A stretch of DNA of 64,000 nt from Tetrahymena elliotti 4EA (lineage: Eukaryota > Ciliophora > Oligohymenophorea > Hymenostomatida > Tetrahymenidae). Position 1 is the stretch's first letter; the number at the start of each line of letters is the position of its first letter. Of the stretch, positions 51,644 through 63,900 are shown piece by piece. A model generated the notes under the pieces. The model was given only the letters and a program-made list of their open reading frames with translations, did no database searches and was not told the DNA's origin. The DNA is taken from the NCBI GenBank assembly GCA_000231825.2, contig JH720336.1, positions 581,116 to 645,115 of the forward strand, in the 5' to 3' direction. The position numbers were made by a program, and so were the translations under genes.

Positions 51644-52768
51644 TCATTCATACAAATCATACAAAACTAATCTAGGATTGCTTATCATGTATTATTAAAT
51701 TTATTTTTAATAAGCTAAGACACAATAAAAGTTACTGTTATATGAATCTACTAAGTTAAGATATAGGAGTGGGAATTATACTTTTCTATATGACGAAAAA
51801 TCCCAAAAGCAATGAAATTTAACAAAGTTTCCACTTTTGGCAAAAGTAAGAGCTATTTAATTAGCATATTTACCATAAAATTGCAAATTTATTTCTTTAA
51901 TTTAAGTACAAAAATGTCCTTTAATTATTGAAGAGGGTAGTTTATCAATAAGAGTGTTATTCAAAATATCAATTTTTTGATATAATCCTCCATCTAATAA
52001 ATATAATCTTGTCATGAAATTTGAATATATCTCACATATTCCAAAGTAATACAATAAAGATTAAAGAAGATGTTTTTATTCCTATTCCTTTACCTGATCA
52101 TATTCAAAGCATAAATTAATTCTCTTTATATTTTGCAAAGATTTTTATAATTTTCCTTATTTATCTAATTTAGATAGCTTTTTTAATTTTTTGAAAGAAT
52201 ATATATCTAGAAATTATGGGTAAAAGTTATACTTGTACTACTAATAAGCAAATATTATGCAACTCATTAGTGCTAAAACAAAAATAGAAAACTTAAAGAT
52301 ATGTTAATTGGAATTGTTAATCCATAGGCTAACATATAAAGCTGTTGAATATAATTTCATAAAGAAAAGCATAGCATTTTAATGGTGAAAGAATTTAGAT
52401 CCTACCTTTAGTATTAAATCATTTTAAGGGTATATGTAAATAGCAAATAATGAAGTATCTACATGAATAAACTAGAAAAGAGAAAAACCTACTGAAAGAA
52501 AAAGAGATCTAGTCTAAATATAGTTATATATACAAAAGCAGACTAAAGGAAATAACTGTAAAAAAGTTATAAGATATTCTTAGCTAGGGTGTAAATGATC
52601 TATTACTCTATTTAGTAAAATGTTTGACACAAAATGAATTATTGCAGCAAAAATTTAGAATACATTCACTTTTTTGCGTAGATTTGGATATTTAATACCC
52701 AAACAGAAATAGTAAAGGGAATAGCTGGATATTAAGGGCAATACAAATGCCAAATTAACATCAAACAT
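51644..52768 (-). CDS. Multi-pass membrane protein, tandem paralogue 2
   Basis: A single exon of 374 residues, ATG 52768 to TGA 51644. It aligns over its whole length with the neighbouring gene at 49628-50752: matching helices (NVFQIFAAIIHFVSNILL, SLFQFIHVDTSLFAI, SIFVLALMSCIIFAY), the same LDIYSxxKLxKL segment after the last helix, NIKRINLCFE, YYFGICEIYSNFMTR, AKSGNFVKFHC and NPRLVLYDLYE at the C terminus. Conservation is highest in the soluble C-terminal half, where the constrained function probably lies, and low in the helices. The equal lengths and lack of introns point to a tandem duplication, an old one judging by the divergence. Confidence 0.9.
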
Positions 52769-54063
52769 TATTAGTTTTTCAAGACTTCTACTTTTACTTT
52801 TTATTATTTATATATATTACTGATCTTAATTTCTTTTATTTATTATCATCAATAACATTATTTTCTTTAAAAGGATCCTTCTATTTATTTTCTTTTTGAT
52901 GTTTTTAGCTTATAATAAACACTTACTAAATACAAATCTATAATTTTATTTATTAACAAAAGGACATATAGTAACCTCAAAAAGTAACTAAAGGTAATCC
53001 AAAAATACTTCAAAAGTGTACTACTAAGAAAAGTCTATATTATGTTCTCAAAAACTAAAAATTGGCACTTAAAAGCTTGCAATATGATTGTTTTTTGAGA
53101 ATAAAATATTTATAATAACAAAAACTGTTATCATCTTTTATTTACAAATAATTCCACTTAAATAATTTAAATTATTAATGTTCTTGATTTCTTGTAAAAT
53201 TAAAAGGTACACAGAGCTTTTTTACTATGCCAAAAATGATATCTACAGTAATTATTCTTGAACAAGACCTCTCATTTTCTAGAAAATTTTATATTTTATA
53301 GTACAAATTTCAGTGTTTAATTATAAAAAGGGTTAATTTTATAAGAGACTTATTCTATAATAATTAAGGTATATTTAATAATGAAAATTTTAGTAAAATG
53401 TAAATCATGCTTTAAAAAAAAGGAAGTTTGTATTTAAAATTAGTTCACTACAATTCTTATCAAAAAAATATTAGAATATTGGTAGATATACATAAGAGTA
53501 TTCAGATTAACGTAATTTGTTTTTGTTTTTCAAAGGTTTAGGAAAATATGAATAAATAAAATATATTTTGCCAGCTAAACTAAAGTAAATTTTTAGTTCT
53601 CTTTGCAATTCTTATTTAATAACATATCTCCTTTTATAAAAAAGTTTTAAAGATTTTAATGGTAGCATCTTTTGAATTTTAAGATTTTTTAAAATGGTTT
53701 TAATAGTTTTAGTATTTAACTTAATAGATAAATAACCATTATTCATAAATAAGTTAATTAGTAAAATCATAAACCATATTGAATAATTTGTTGGAATTTA
53801 AATTTACCTAAAAAATATACTAAAACTTTTATTAAAAAATTAAATATTTAACTTTCAATATAGTTTAGTTCTTTCTTTCTTACCATCAAATAAAAATATT
53901 TTTATTTTTAAATGATTTTAAGATTAATAAAAGCTCATAATTAAAATAAAAATATTTTTAATTAATACTCATAACTTGTTCAAAGTAGTAATATTATTGT
54001 TTCAAAAACATAATACAATTTAGATAATAATCATATTTTTATTTACTATTAGTTCTTTACAAA
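52769..54063. other. Region between divergent genes
   Basis: Shared upstream space of the minus-strand membrane protein and the plus-strand zinc-finger phosphatase. Around 52960-53330 G+C is slightly raised and both strands have short open frames (one minus frame begins MRGLVQEQLLQISFLAQQ), but none is long enough to call. Confidence 0.5.
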
Positions 54064-55242
54064 ATGGAAACAAATTCATAAATTAATTCTAAAAATAAGA
54101 TAGAATATACAAATTAATATGCCCCAGCATATCAGAGAAGTTAACAAGGATCTAAGTAAATTTCTAGCTAATAAAATATGTACTCATCTAAGAAGAAACA
54201 ATAGGAAATATGCAAATTTTATTAAATTAATTCATGTAAATTTGGAACATCATGTAAAAACTCTCACAATGATTAAAACAAAAATGAAAATATGAGCAAA
54301 GATAAATAAATACCAAAAACTTAACACAATTAAATGTAAAAGAATATAAATTACAAAAAGACATATGTATTTGATGAAAAGCTTTCTGAGAGATGTTAAG
54401 AACTTGCTAAGATTGCTAGAGAAGAAAAACAAAAAGGTTATAAACTCTAAAAAGAAGATGAATTAACAATACATAGCCCATCTGAATTAGGAGACTAGTA
54501 AAATTATAATATGGTCTTAATAAGGCATGCTATGTCAGAATCAAACTATATATAATCAAAATACACTTAAGGAGTTTCATAGGAAAAGCTTAAAAGGTTT
54601 AAGTAGCATTTAAGATTTTTCTTGTATAAAGACACTGATTTATTTATGGATGCTCCTCTTCACCCATTAGGAATTAAGTAATGTTAAGACATCTAAAATC
54701 ATAACTACTTAATAAAATACCAAACAGTTTATGTTTCACCTTTAAGAAGGACTTTACAAACTTGCATTGAGCTATTTAAAAATCATCCAGAAAGAGGAAC
54801 AATTAATTTCATAGTTTTTCCTGATATAGCTGAAATGCTCAAAAAGGATTCTGATATTTTCTTAGAAGACTAGTTTAATCTTTTAATTAAAGATGCATAA
54901 GTAAAATACAATATGCATTTTGATACAGGTACTTTCTATCACCCTGAATGGTAATTTAACCACATTAAAACCTATTTAAATCTAAATAATGCTAAGTATA
55001 CTCCTCAACTCCTAAAAAGCTTGATTGTTGAAACTTTTCCTTAACCTTTAGAAAACTTTAATAAATTCTAAGATAGAATAAAAAAGGCTACAGAAAATTT
55101 GAAGAAAATTTAAAAGGATAAAAAAGAAATAACTGGCGTTATAACTCACTCTCTTGTAGCAAGAGAATTTATTTGTAATGAGGAGATGGAAAAAGATGAA
55201 GAAATAGAGAATCTAGCATTTATCTACTATCAAAATAAGTGA
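54064..55242 (+). CDS. CCCH zinc finger fused to a histidine-phosphatase domain
   Basis: A single exon of 392 residues. Near the N terminus is a CCCH finger, C50-x7-C58-x5-C64-x3-H68 (CKFYQINSCKFGTSCKNSH), a type that usually binds RNA. After a Lys/Gln-rich linker, residues about 147-370 form a phosphoglycerate-mutase-like histidine-phosphatase domain: LIRHAMSESN with R154 and H155 (phosphorylated His in the family), SPLRRTLQT with R228/R229, an acidic EML at 257-259, and GVITHSLVARE with H362. The four catalytic residues expected for the superfamily are therefore present, though the second glycine of the RHG motif is Ala. Substrate cannot be inferred; candidates are phosphoproteins, sugar phosphates or nucleotides. 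The RNA-binding-type finger is an unusual partner for this fold. Confidence 0.9.
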
Positions 55243-56172
55243 AAAAAAATGAGTCAAATAGATAAGTAAAGATTAGTTGACAACTTAATAATAAGAGTTA
55301 GAAAGTAAATTGATTTATATAAATTTGTAATGTATTTGAATGTTTATTTAATCATTTTTTATTGGTTTTGAAAATTTATCAAATTACATACAACTGAATC
55401 ATAAAGAAATTTATTAAAGATAAAAAGAATAATTACTATTAATGCATATTCATATCAATGTCCTTTTTTATTATTAATTTATATATTTTTGTTTGCCAAC
55501 AAATTAGAGACTTTAAAATTTTTTTTTCATTCTATGAAACACAAATTAATAAAGATTTCATATTATGGAAAAAATAATAATATTTAGTAAATTTTAAAAT
55601 TTATGTTAAAAAAGATAATAGAATTTTATCTATTATATATATATCTCTAATATTATTAAATTAATAGAAAATAATATTAATTTCAATAATATTTTTTATC
55701 AAAAAATTTAGATGTAGATTTACTTCAAATTTACAAGTAGTTATTGTCGATTTTTGAGAAAATCAAATTGAATCTAAATCATAAATCTAATTTTATGTCA
55801 ATATATGATCAATCAAATTATTTGTATTTGCAATTAAAATAGAAGCAAATATAATATTTAATATCCTCCCTATTTTTACTAAAGGAAGGTTTTCTTTAAA
55901 AAAATATGGAAATTACTTTATTATTGATTCAAACTATAAGAAAAATTTTCATCATTATTACATAAAAACTTTCAGAATGAATCCTCTTTTTGATTGTAAT
56001 ATTTATGAGCGGTTAAAAAGTGAAAAGATTTAATAAGGCTTAATTTTATTTCATCAAAGCCAAAATATGCGTAATTGATGTAACTAATAATTTAGATTAA
56101 AGAGGAAATAAAAGATGTTACTAAATACTTGATATGAAAATATGAAAAATATATTATACTACTTTTAATATT
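55243..56172. other. AT-rich region between convergent genes
   Basis: Only 3' flanks of the phosphatase gene (+) and the desaturase-like gene (-). No gene seen. Confidence 0.6.
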
Positions 56173-57420
56173 TCAAATATCTTTAATTCTTTTTTATACA
56201 GTGTTTGTGTGAGGACCCCATGTACATGTTCTTAATCTTGTTTTAAGGAGCTCCTTTCTTTATTCCATGTTTAATTCTAATCTAAAAGCCATATTTTAAG
56301 CCATAATATCGTATCTTTTAGTTACAATAAGTAAAAACAACTGATAGGATTCCATTGAATTGAACATTGTGGCTTAGTTACCTTTATAATATTCTTCTTT
56401 GTGCTTTTCAAATAATTCTTTATTTTTAGACCAATGAACTCCTGGATATTAGTGATGAACAACATGAAAGCCTTCATTTAAATCGTTAAATTCGCCATCT
56501 ACAATTGTTACACTATTAATAAACTCATTTTCAGGATCTTCAGGATCAATGAAAGCATGCCATCCCCAAGCGAAACCACTGAATATAAAATTAGTTTCTA
56601 TCATAGGATAGAATAAATATCCAAGAGAAAATTTCCATCCAAAAATTGCTCCGAAAGTCAATAAGATAGCAACCCAATATAGAGTTCCAAAAATAATTTT
56701 AAGGACCATGTCATAATGCTTTTCTTTATAGAACTAAACTATTGTAGTTAAGTTAGTTGAATAACCAGTAAATCTAGGGATATAACGAATATAGTTTAGT
56801 AAAGAGTCTCTTGTTCTGTCTGAGCAGGAAATTAAATCATCTTGGCGATTATCATATTTATGATGGTTGAGGCAGTGTCCATAATATGTACTTTAAGGAA
56901 CCAATCCATACAAAATTCCAATATACCAATTATATACATCACTTAAAATGCTACCAACTACACCTTTTTAATAGATTAAACCACTCATATGACCTTCCTT
57001 GTGAGCTAAAGCATAAATGTATGAAGCAAATATTTAATTAGGACCTAATCTGAATGAGTGATAGAAAATACATAACAAAATACTAAACCCATAGTAATAA
57101 GTATGATAAGCTCCTACTGCGAGTAAAAGAGGTACTACAATGCCAGTCAAAATAATCCAATTGATGAAATAATAGTCTTCTTTAATTTATACATATTTTT
57201 CAAAGGTTTTTTTTGTTTTACTGTTTACAAAATCACTGATTCTCTATGATAAAGGCTTCTAGTTTGAAGATAGTTTTTAATCAAGCCATGTAAGTGCATT
57301 TGAACCTAAAATAGTTAGCACAATAGGAAAAGAGGCCAAAGCTATACCTATTCCTCCAACAAGAAGAACCTATTCTTTGATTTGATAAATAATTGAGTCT
57401 TTTAAATTTAAACTTTTCAT
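56173..57420 (-). CDS. Membrane fatty-acid desaturase/hydroxylase-like enzyme
   Basis: A single exon of 415 residues, ATG 57420 to TGA 56173. Three histidine boxes of the membrane di-iron desaturase superfamily are present: HKEGH (140-144), HCLNHH (182-187) and HVVHH (319-323, within EGFHVVHHQYPGVHW). Hydrophobic segments flank them in the usual pattern (near residues 20-40, 88-120, 155-175, 240-260 and 265-285). Enzymes of this fold use O2 and electrons to desaturate or hydroxylate acyl chains or sterol/sphingolipid substrates at the ER membrane. There is no fused cytochrome b5. The long acidic insert before box 3 (DPEDPENEF...) and the unusual PGVHW after it do not match a front-end or delta-9 enzyme I know, so the substrate is open. 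Confidence 0.92.
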
Positions 57421-59460
57421 TTTATAGTAATTGTAATTTTATTTAAATATTTTTATATCTAAATTACTTGTTGCCTTATGACAATTTAAACTCACCTAGT
57501 TGTATCTAGCTTGATATACTTTGAATACAAGTTGGTAATTAAGATACATAAGGATTTGTATGTCATTTAAGATTTCCGAATCAAATGTTTGATCAGATTA
57601 AATTGGGAATTTTTAATTTCCACTTTTTTTCTAAAAGAAAAAGAAATAAGTAACTAATATATGAATTTCGTTGAAGTTTTTTAATTATTTATGGTGATTA
57701 GGTTAATTAAAAAATGATAAGAATTCAGTCTTTTCTTTCTAATTAGAAAAAAAATTGAGTAAATTCTACATGTTTAATTATTTAATTTATAGAAATAAAA
57801 TTATTTGATCCTTCTTACTGCAGAAGGTTAAAATCTTAATAAAAAATATTAATATTATAATTTTTTTTAAAATGCAGATTCAGGCAATACATTAATTTAT
57901 CCCTCTAAAATTATGCTTTCATAAAAGATTTATTAATATTTGCTGTGTAAAAAGCTTATCAAACAAATCTTGCAATAGTTAACATTTTATATTTTACTAT
58001 AAACAACCTAGAAAGCTCAATTAAGTAGAAGATAAAATATTTTTTTAAATATATCTTTATATTAAAATATTGAATTACTTATGAGTAAGTAAAAAAAATA
58101 GTTCTGATTATTTGATGAAGAGAATTTAATTTAAAAGAAGCTTAATTCTTTTATTGGCAAATAAAATATAAATTCTCATTTTTATATTATGTAATTTTCT
58201 GTTGTGTGAGCATTATAAAATATTTATTATTATCTTGTATTTTTTATTTTCATAGAAAAAATAAATTCTTTGTAGTAATTAATTTTTAAATTATGGGAAT
58301 AAAATATTTAATTTATTTAATAAAATATCATTTTAATAAACAAACTTGAGACTTAAATAAAATTAAATAATTTTAGATAGCTATGAAATTATGTAATGAT
58401 TCTATTTATATCTTAAAAAAATAACATCATTAAAAACAAATACTAAAATTAAGATTTAATTTTACAAATTATTTAGTTTACACTTTTACATTTGCAAAAT
58501 ACCCTTATCCAAATAATTAATTAAATTATCTTATGCTAATAAAAGATGTTAAAATTTTTGATTATTTATAAAATATTTTTTCAAATATAAAAAGATAAAA
58601 TATTTTTTCAAATATAAAAAGATAAAATATTTTTAAAAATGATAAAATTTATACAAATAGCAATATTTATTTTAGTAAGAGAAAAATAGAGATTATATAA
58701 AAAATAAAAATATTTTTTTTTTTTAAGCAAAAATTAAATTCCTTAAATGATTTAAATGGCCACTAAATGGAAATTTTACACAAAAAGAAATTATTTTTTG
58801 TAATTATAATTCTCAGTAAAATATTCCAAAAATTATTGTTATTCACAAATAAATTTGTATTTCTTTGATTTTCTTAGTTTTTAAATTCAAATCGAAACTT
58901 TCTCAAAAGATTCTAAAGAGTGTAAGATAAAAATTAAAAATTTATTTGTCATAACTGTTTAATAAATGATAAATTAATTAAATTAAATTTTTTTAAATAA
59001 AAATTAAGTCATAAAATAATTTTTCATAAAATTATCTAAATAATTTATTATTTTAAAAAAATAGTATTAGTCATTTAAATAGAATATAATAATCTATTTT
59101 TCATCAGAAATTGAAAGATTATTTGTATTTTAATTTAAATAAATTGAAATATGAATTTATTATTAAATGCATTTTTTATTGATTATGAACTTCGACTAGT
59201 TTAATATTTTAAATAATTGTTTTATAAAATCAATTAAATACTCAGATATACAAAAATTTATTGAAAAGATTCATAAAAAGTTGAAAATTTAACTTACATT
59301 AACAATAGGAATACTTGTTATTTGACAATTAAATCTGATTGGTAAAAGAATTATTTGAAATTGGAACTGAAGAAAAAATTGGAAAAGATAAAAGTATAAT
59401 TATTAATTAATCAATAAATTAACTAATTAAAAAGAAGAACACTCATACAAAATAATAGTA
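57421..59460. other. AT-rich region between divergent genes
   Basis: About 2 kb of very low G+C between the desaturase-like gene (-) and the small secreted-protein gene (+). It includes the short tandem repeat at 58568-58640 and no coding signal. Confidence 0.65.
58568..58640. repeat. 27-bp tandem repeat, two full copies and a degenerate third
   Basis: Units beginning ataaaatattttttcaaat start at 58568 and 58595, and a diverged third starts at 58622. Period 27 bases. Intergenic; no function suggested. Confidence 0.85.
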
Positions 59461-59817
59461 ATGAAAAATATCACCATATTAGGATTTTTAGCAGCCTTTG
59501 CTTTGCTTTCAACATCTACTTACATCATTATGAACAATAAGTCTCATCAAACAGTATTGCCACCTGTTAATGAGCCTGGAAATTTAGTAGTGAACTTAGA
59601 TAATTGCTCATAAATTTCTGAAAAAAATGATTTAGATCGTACAATTTACTATCTCAGAAACTTATGCTCTGAATCTCAAAGCTATGACATAATCTATTAG
59701 TTAGATGATGGTTCTGTTGACCACTAAAATCTTACTTGCTTACCTAAAAACGCCCTTGCTGCTTTAAGCATCTCTAAGGTTTCTAATTTATAATCCTTTT
59801 CTGTCTAAAAATGTTGA
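59461..59817 (+). CDS. Small secreted Cys-containing protein, function unknown
   Basis: A single exon of 118 residues. The N terminus is a clear signal peptide (MKNITILGFLAAFALLSTS). The remaining 95 or so residues have four Cys, including one at the very C terminus (VQKC), which would allow two disulphide bonds in the mature chain. Composition is balanced (Asp, Ser, Leu, Gly, Pro) and G+C is raised relative to the flanks, which supports real coding. No family is recognised. It resembles the many small secreted or granule proteins of ciliates only in size and layout. Confidence 0.85.
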
Positions 59818-60958
59818 ATTATGAACTGTCTACAATGATTATAATTTGGTAGAAATGAAACAATTTGAATATTATGAAATATATAAATAAAATATATATA
59901 GAAAAAAATAATAAATTTATTTAAATACTTTATAACTCTATAAATAAATAGAATTCTATCTATTTTATAATTTTTAAATTCTAAGCTCCAAATTAGATCA
60001 TTAATTTTCCTTCTGACTAAATAAACTCGCATTATTTTATTAATTTGTTATTTTTTTACTTATCAGAGAGTTGTTTGCGTGAAATTCATAATAATTAGAA
60101 AAATAGTAATTTATCAAAGTTTTTAAATAATAGTATTATAAAACTCCTTTTTATATATCTTTGTTTATGGTTTTAAACTAAAAGAATTACTTCTCCTTTT
60201 TAAGATTCTACAAAAACTTTTCTAATTGAAAAAGCAAATAAGTTTTAAAGATTCTAATAAATAAGTAAATTCATACAAATATAAAATGAAATTTAATATT
60301 TTGTCTTAAATTTTTATATTTACAATTAAATAGATAGAATTTACATAAATTACTTTTTTTGAAATAGCTTATAGAACATTTTCAAAATGAAAATTCAATA
60401 ATAAAATAGTATTCTAATTTTTAAATCAGAATGAAAAAAATAAAAATAGGTTTTTATCTAAAATTTCATTTTTTAATTCAATAATGAACAAATTCAGATA
60501 AATAAATAAATATTTTTATTAAAAAATTACAATAAAAAATTGGTTAATAAACATTTTAATTTAAAAAATTTGAAAAAATGAAGTTGCTTCCAAAAATTAA
60601 TTAGAAAAATGTGATTTTTTATTTAAATACCATAAATCCTCCTTCATACTCACCAACCCCCTCCCCCATACAATTCAATAAAATATTTCAATTCTTTGCT
60701 TGTTTTTTTTTTGATAGGAAAATTATGAAAAATACCAAAGTATTTTATTTTTAGTATTTCTAAATAACTGTTAATACATATAAACCTTTAAAATAAAGAG
60801 AAATTAATTTATATGATTTAATAAATACATACTTTATTTTTTAAAAAAAAATTTCTTTAATCAACTATTAAGAAAATTTTTAATTTATTGTTTTAATTTT
60901 TTATATATTAATAAAATTTAGATATAGAATGATAAAATATTTAGAAATTTTTGATTTT
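59818..60958. other. AT-rich region between convergent genes, with C-rich patch
   Basis: 3' flanks of the small secreted-protein gene (+) and the large extracellular-protein gene (-). The ORF at 59805-60032 (-) is an AT-rich chance frame. The C-rich patch at 60630-60672 stands out. Confidence 0.6.
60630..60672. repeat. C-rich patch, copy 2
   Basis: About 50% G+C in a nearly pure A/T surrounding. It shares ccataaatcc, tcac and ccccctc, in order, with 3935-3970. Both copies lie on the same strand in intergenic DNA, 57 kb apart. Confidence 0.4.
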
Positions 60959-63900
60959 TCAAGATATCATTAAAATTATCAAGATTAACTTCATCAATAC
61001 CTTTGATATTTTCAATAAATCAGCTGAAACAATATCAGCTCTAAACCAAGAAGGAATGATGATAGATTCTCTACTAGTTTAGAAAGGTATGGCCAATATC
61101 TAATCATCTGACATTAGATCTGGATTGACGAGTTGACTATTTTCACCTATAAAATAAGCTACATAATTTGAATTATCAAGAAGCCCACTAAAAGCAAATT
61201 TATTTGTTATATTTTGTTGGTCTTGTGGAGTTGAAGAGGCAAAAATGAATTCAATTTTTTGATATTATGATTCAGGTAACAAGAAATTAGTTGAATTTAA
61301 CCCATATTTAATTTATCTTGCAGTCGGTTTTGTAGCACTTGCTAACTAGACAATGCCATATCCTATACCACTATATTTTAGAGAAACCTAAAACTTTGCA
61401 CTATCTTCAGTAGAATTTACAATAAAAGGTGTATATTTAAATTCCTAGGGTAAAACAATTAATTCATAAGCATGCTCAATAATACTGTAAGTAGGATCAA
61501 CCACATTAGTAGAAAAACCGCTGCTAAGTTATGTTTAAAGTAAGCTAAATTGATTTTGTAAAAGATTGACAGTTTATAAAGGACGCACTTCATCAGCTGT
61601 TTTATTTTGAAGGAGAATAAATGAATACACCATAGGAACGGTACCTATAATATCTTTAACTTCTGTTTCTATAACTCCCTCAATATTAAATTTACTAGGT
61701 TTATTAGTTATTTAGAAACGATTAGCTGGGAGTGTTGTAATTAAACCAAATGCGCTGTAAAGAGTACTATCATCAATAGTTTGATTAAGTCTAATTGAGA
61801 ATGCACAAGGATTTTATTTTTTCAAAGTTTAAAAGCTAAAGCTTTAAACAGGACTTGCATTTCCTGATAAATCTTCAGCATAAAAATACAGTAAGTAAGA
61901 TGTTTATTCTTCTAGGCCAGTGAAATGAAGATATGAATCATAATAAATAAAATTAACTGTTACAGGAGCTATGTAGCTTGAATTACGCATGTATAACTCC
62001 ATAACATCAGTTTTATTTCCATTTTTAGCGCGTACCGTACTATCTTTAAGTTCAGCACTTGTAGGAGGTAATGTTCCTTAAAGTGTTAAAATGCTATAAA
62101 TATTAACACTTTCATCACAGGAAATACGAAGATACATATAAGTTCTATCCATACTCTCAATATAATAACTTCTAACAATAGGAGGAGCATTATCTATATC
62201 TAAAATTTCAAAACTTAATGTATTATAAGGCATCACATAAATATTTTGATAGAATGAATCTAATTAGAACATGATCTATCCTGAAACTGCTCCATTTTTA
62301 GTGGTATAAGTAAACGTTTGTGAGACTTAACCAGGAATAAATACCATAGAAGTAGGATTAAATACAATTAGTGAATCTTACTAATGATTCTTAGTATACA
62401 TAGAAATAGTCAAAACTTTACTTGCAGGTTGATTCAAAACTACTTAAATAGGCAAAGAAGTAGCATACAATGCAGCCCTAGAAACAGTAGTCTAAAGAAC
62501 AGCTTTTAGAGAATTAGCATAAGGTTTAGCTATCAAATTAAATGGAGTGTCTTGAATATCTGAGAATTAATTTTGGGCTTTGAATTTTATCAAAAAATTG
62601 TTTAATATTATTTATAATTAGAAATTAAAAATAGGTTAATATAAAAATAAAAAATTAGGATATTTACAAGTTGCTTCTGATTTTGTCCATACAATATTTT
62701 AAGATCCAACAATTGCAGAATCTAAAGGTTTTATCTTAAAAGTTTATTATTTTCCTTATGTGGGATCAAATTGAATAACTGGGGGAATGAATTCAAAATT
62801 TTATAAGAATGGAGTAGCAGTGACAATATAACTAACTGCAATTTCTAGAGTAATTGTAATATCATTTGATGAGGCACCCTTTGGAAGATCAGGAATGCTT
62901 CCTACTATAATTTAGAATCCTTTTCTGTAGAAACTCAAAGTTGTTTATGTGGAAATTAATCCTGATGTTTAAGATTTTACAATCTATAAATAATTTATTT
63001 AATAATTTAATTCTAATTAATATGTTAATTTAATTACTGAATTCACAGGGTCATATATTTAGATGATGAAGTTATTTGTAGTTCCAGGAATAGAGGGGTT
63101 TTCTATACCATTAACATAATAGCAAAGTTAAGCAGCATTAGAGCTGGTTTTAGCGGCTGTTTAACCTGTGATAGAAATCTTTCTTTAATCATTAAATGTC
63201 GTGCATAAAGGAGATGTAGATGTCTAAGCATAATTTAATTCACTATTACTATGCTAAGGAGTAATTGAGCAAGTATATTAACCTATAATTATTAAAATAT
63301 TATAATTCAAACTTGAAAATAAATTATAAAACTAAAAAAAATTACTTTTGAATGAGTATTGTGATGGGAAGAAAATAAATACTTGATCAGTTACTGAAAT
63401 TGTATTAGATGTTTAGACACAGAAAGTATATCTTGCTCTTGATAATAGAGAGTTTGTGGAAGTAGATAATTATATAAGCTAAAGATTATTTGGAGGAGAT
63501 TTTGTTTCCACAGGTCCTATATCTGGTTTATATTATATTATATCTCCTCCATAAGAAACTTATCCCACAATTTTACTAGAACCTTAGCTTGGGTTCATAA
63601 TATTATTTAATTAAATTGAAATAGGAACATTAGCATTTAGATCTTAAGTTACAGGTATGTTAACAACACCATTCTGGACTGTGCAAGTTGATGCAACACC
63701 ATTCAAAAGACATGAAACCTTTTAAGTTAAAGAAATAAGTATACATTTTTAATGAATTATCTAAAAGACTTACTTGCTAATTAGCTGATGACAAAGTAGA
63801 AGGGTAGAGGTTTGTGTCAAATTAAAATTATATCACAGCTCCAGTTGGAATATTTTTTGAAGGGGTTATATCAATTTTATATGTAGACAAAGAAGCTTCA

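Noticed and set aside
59805..60032. 75-residue minus ORF
   Set aside because: Overlaps the 3' end of the secreted-protein gene antisense and is A/T-driven.
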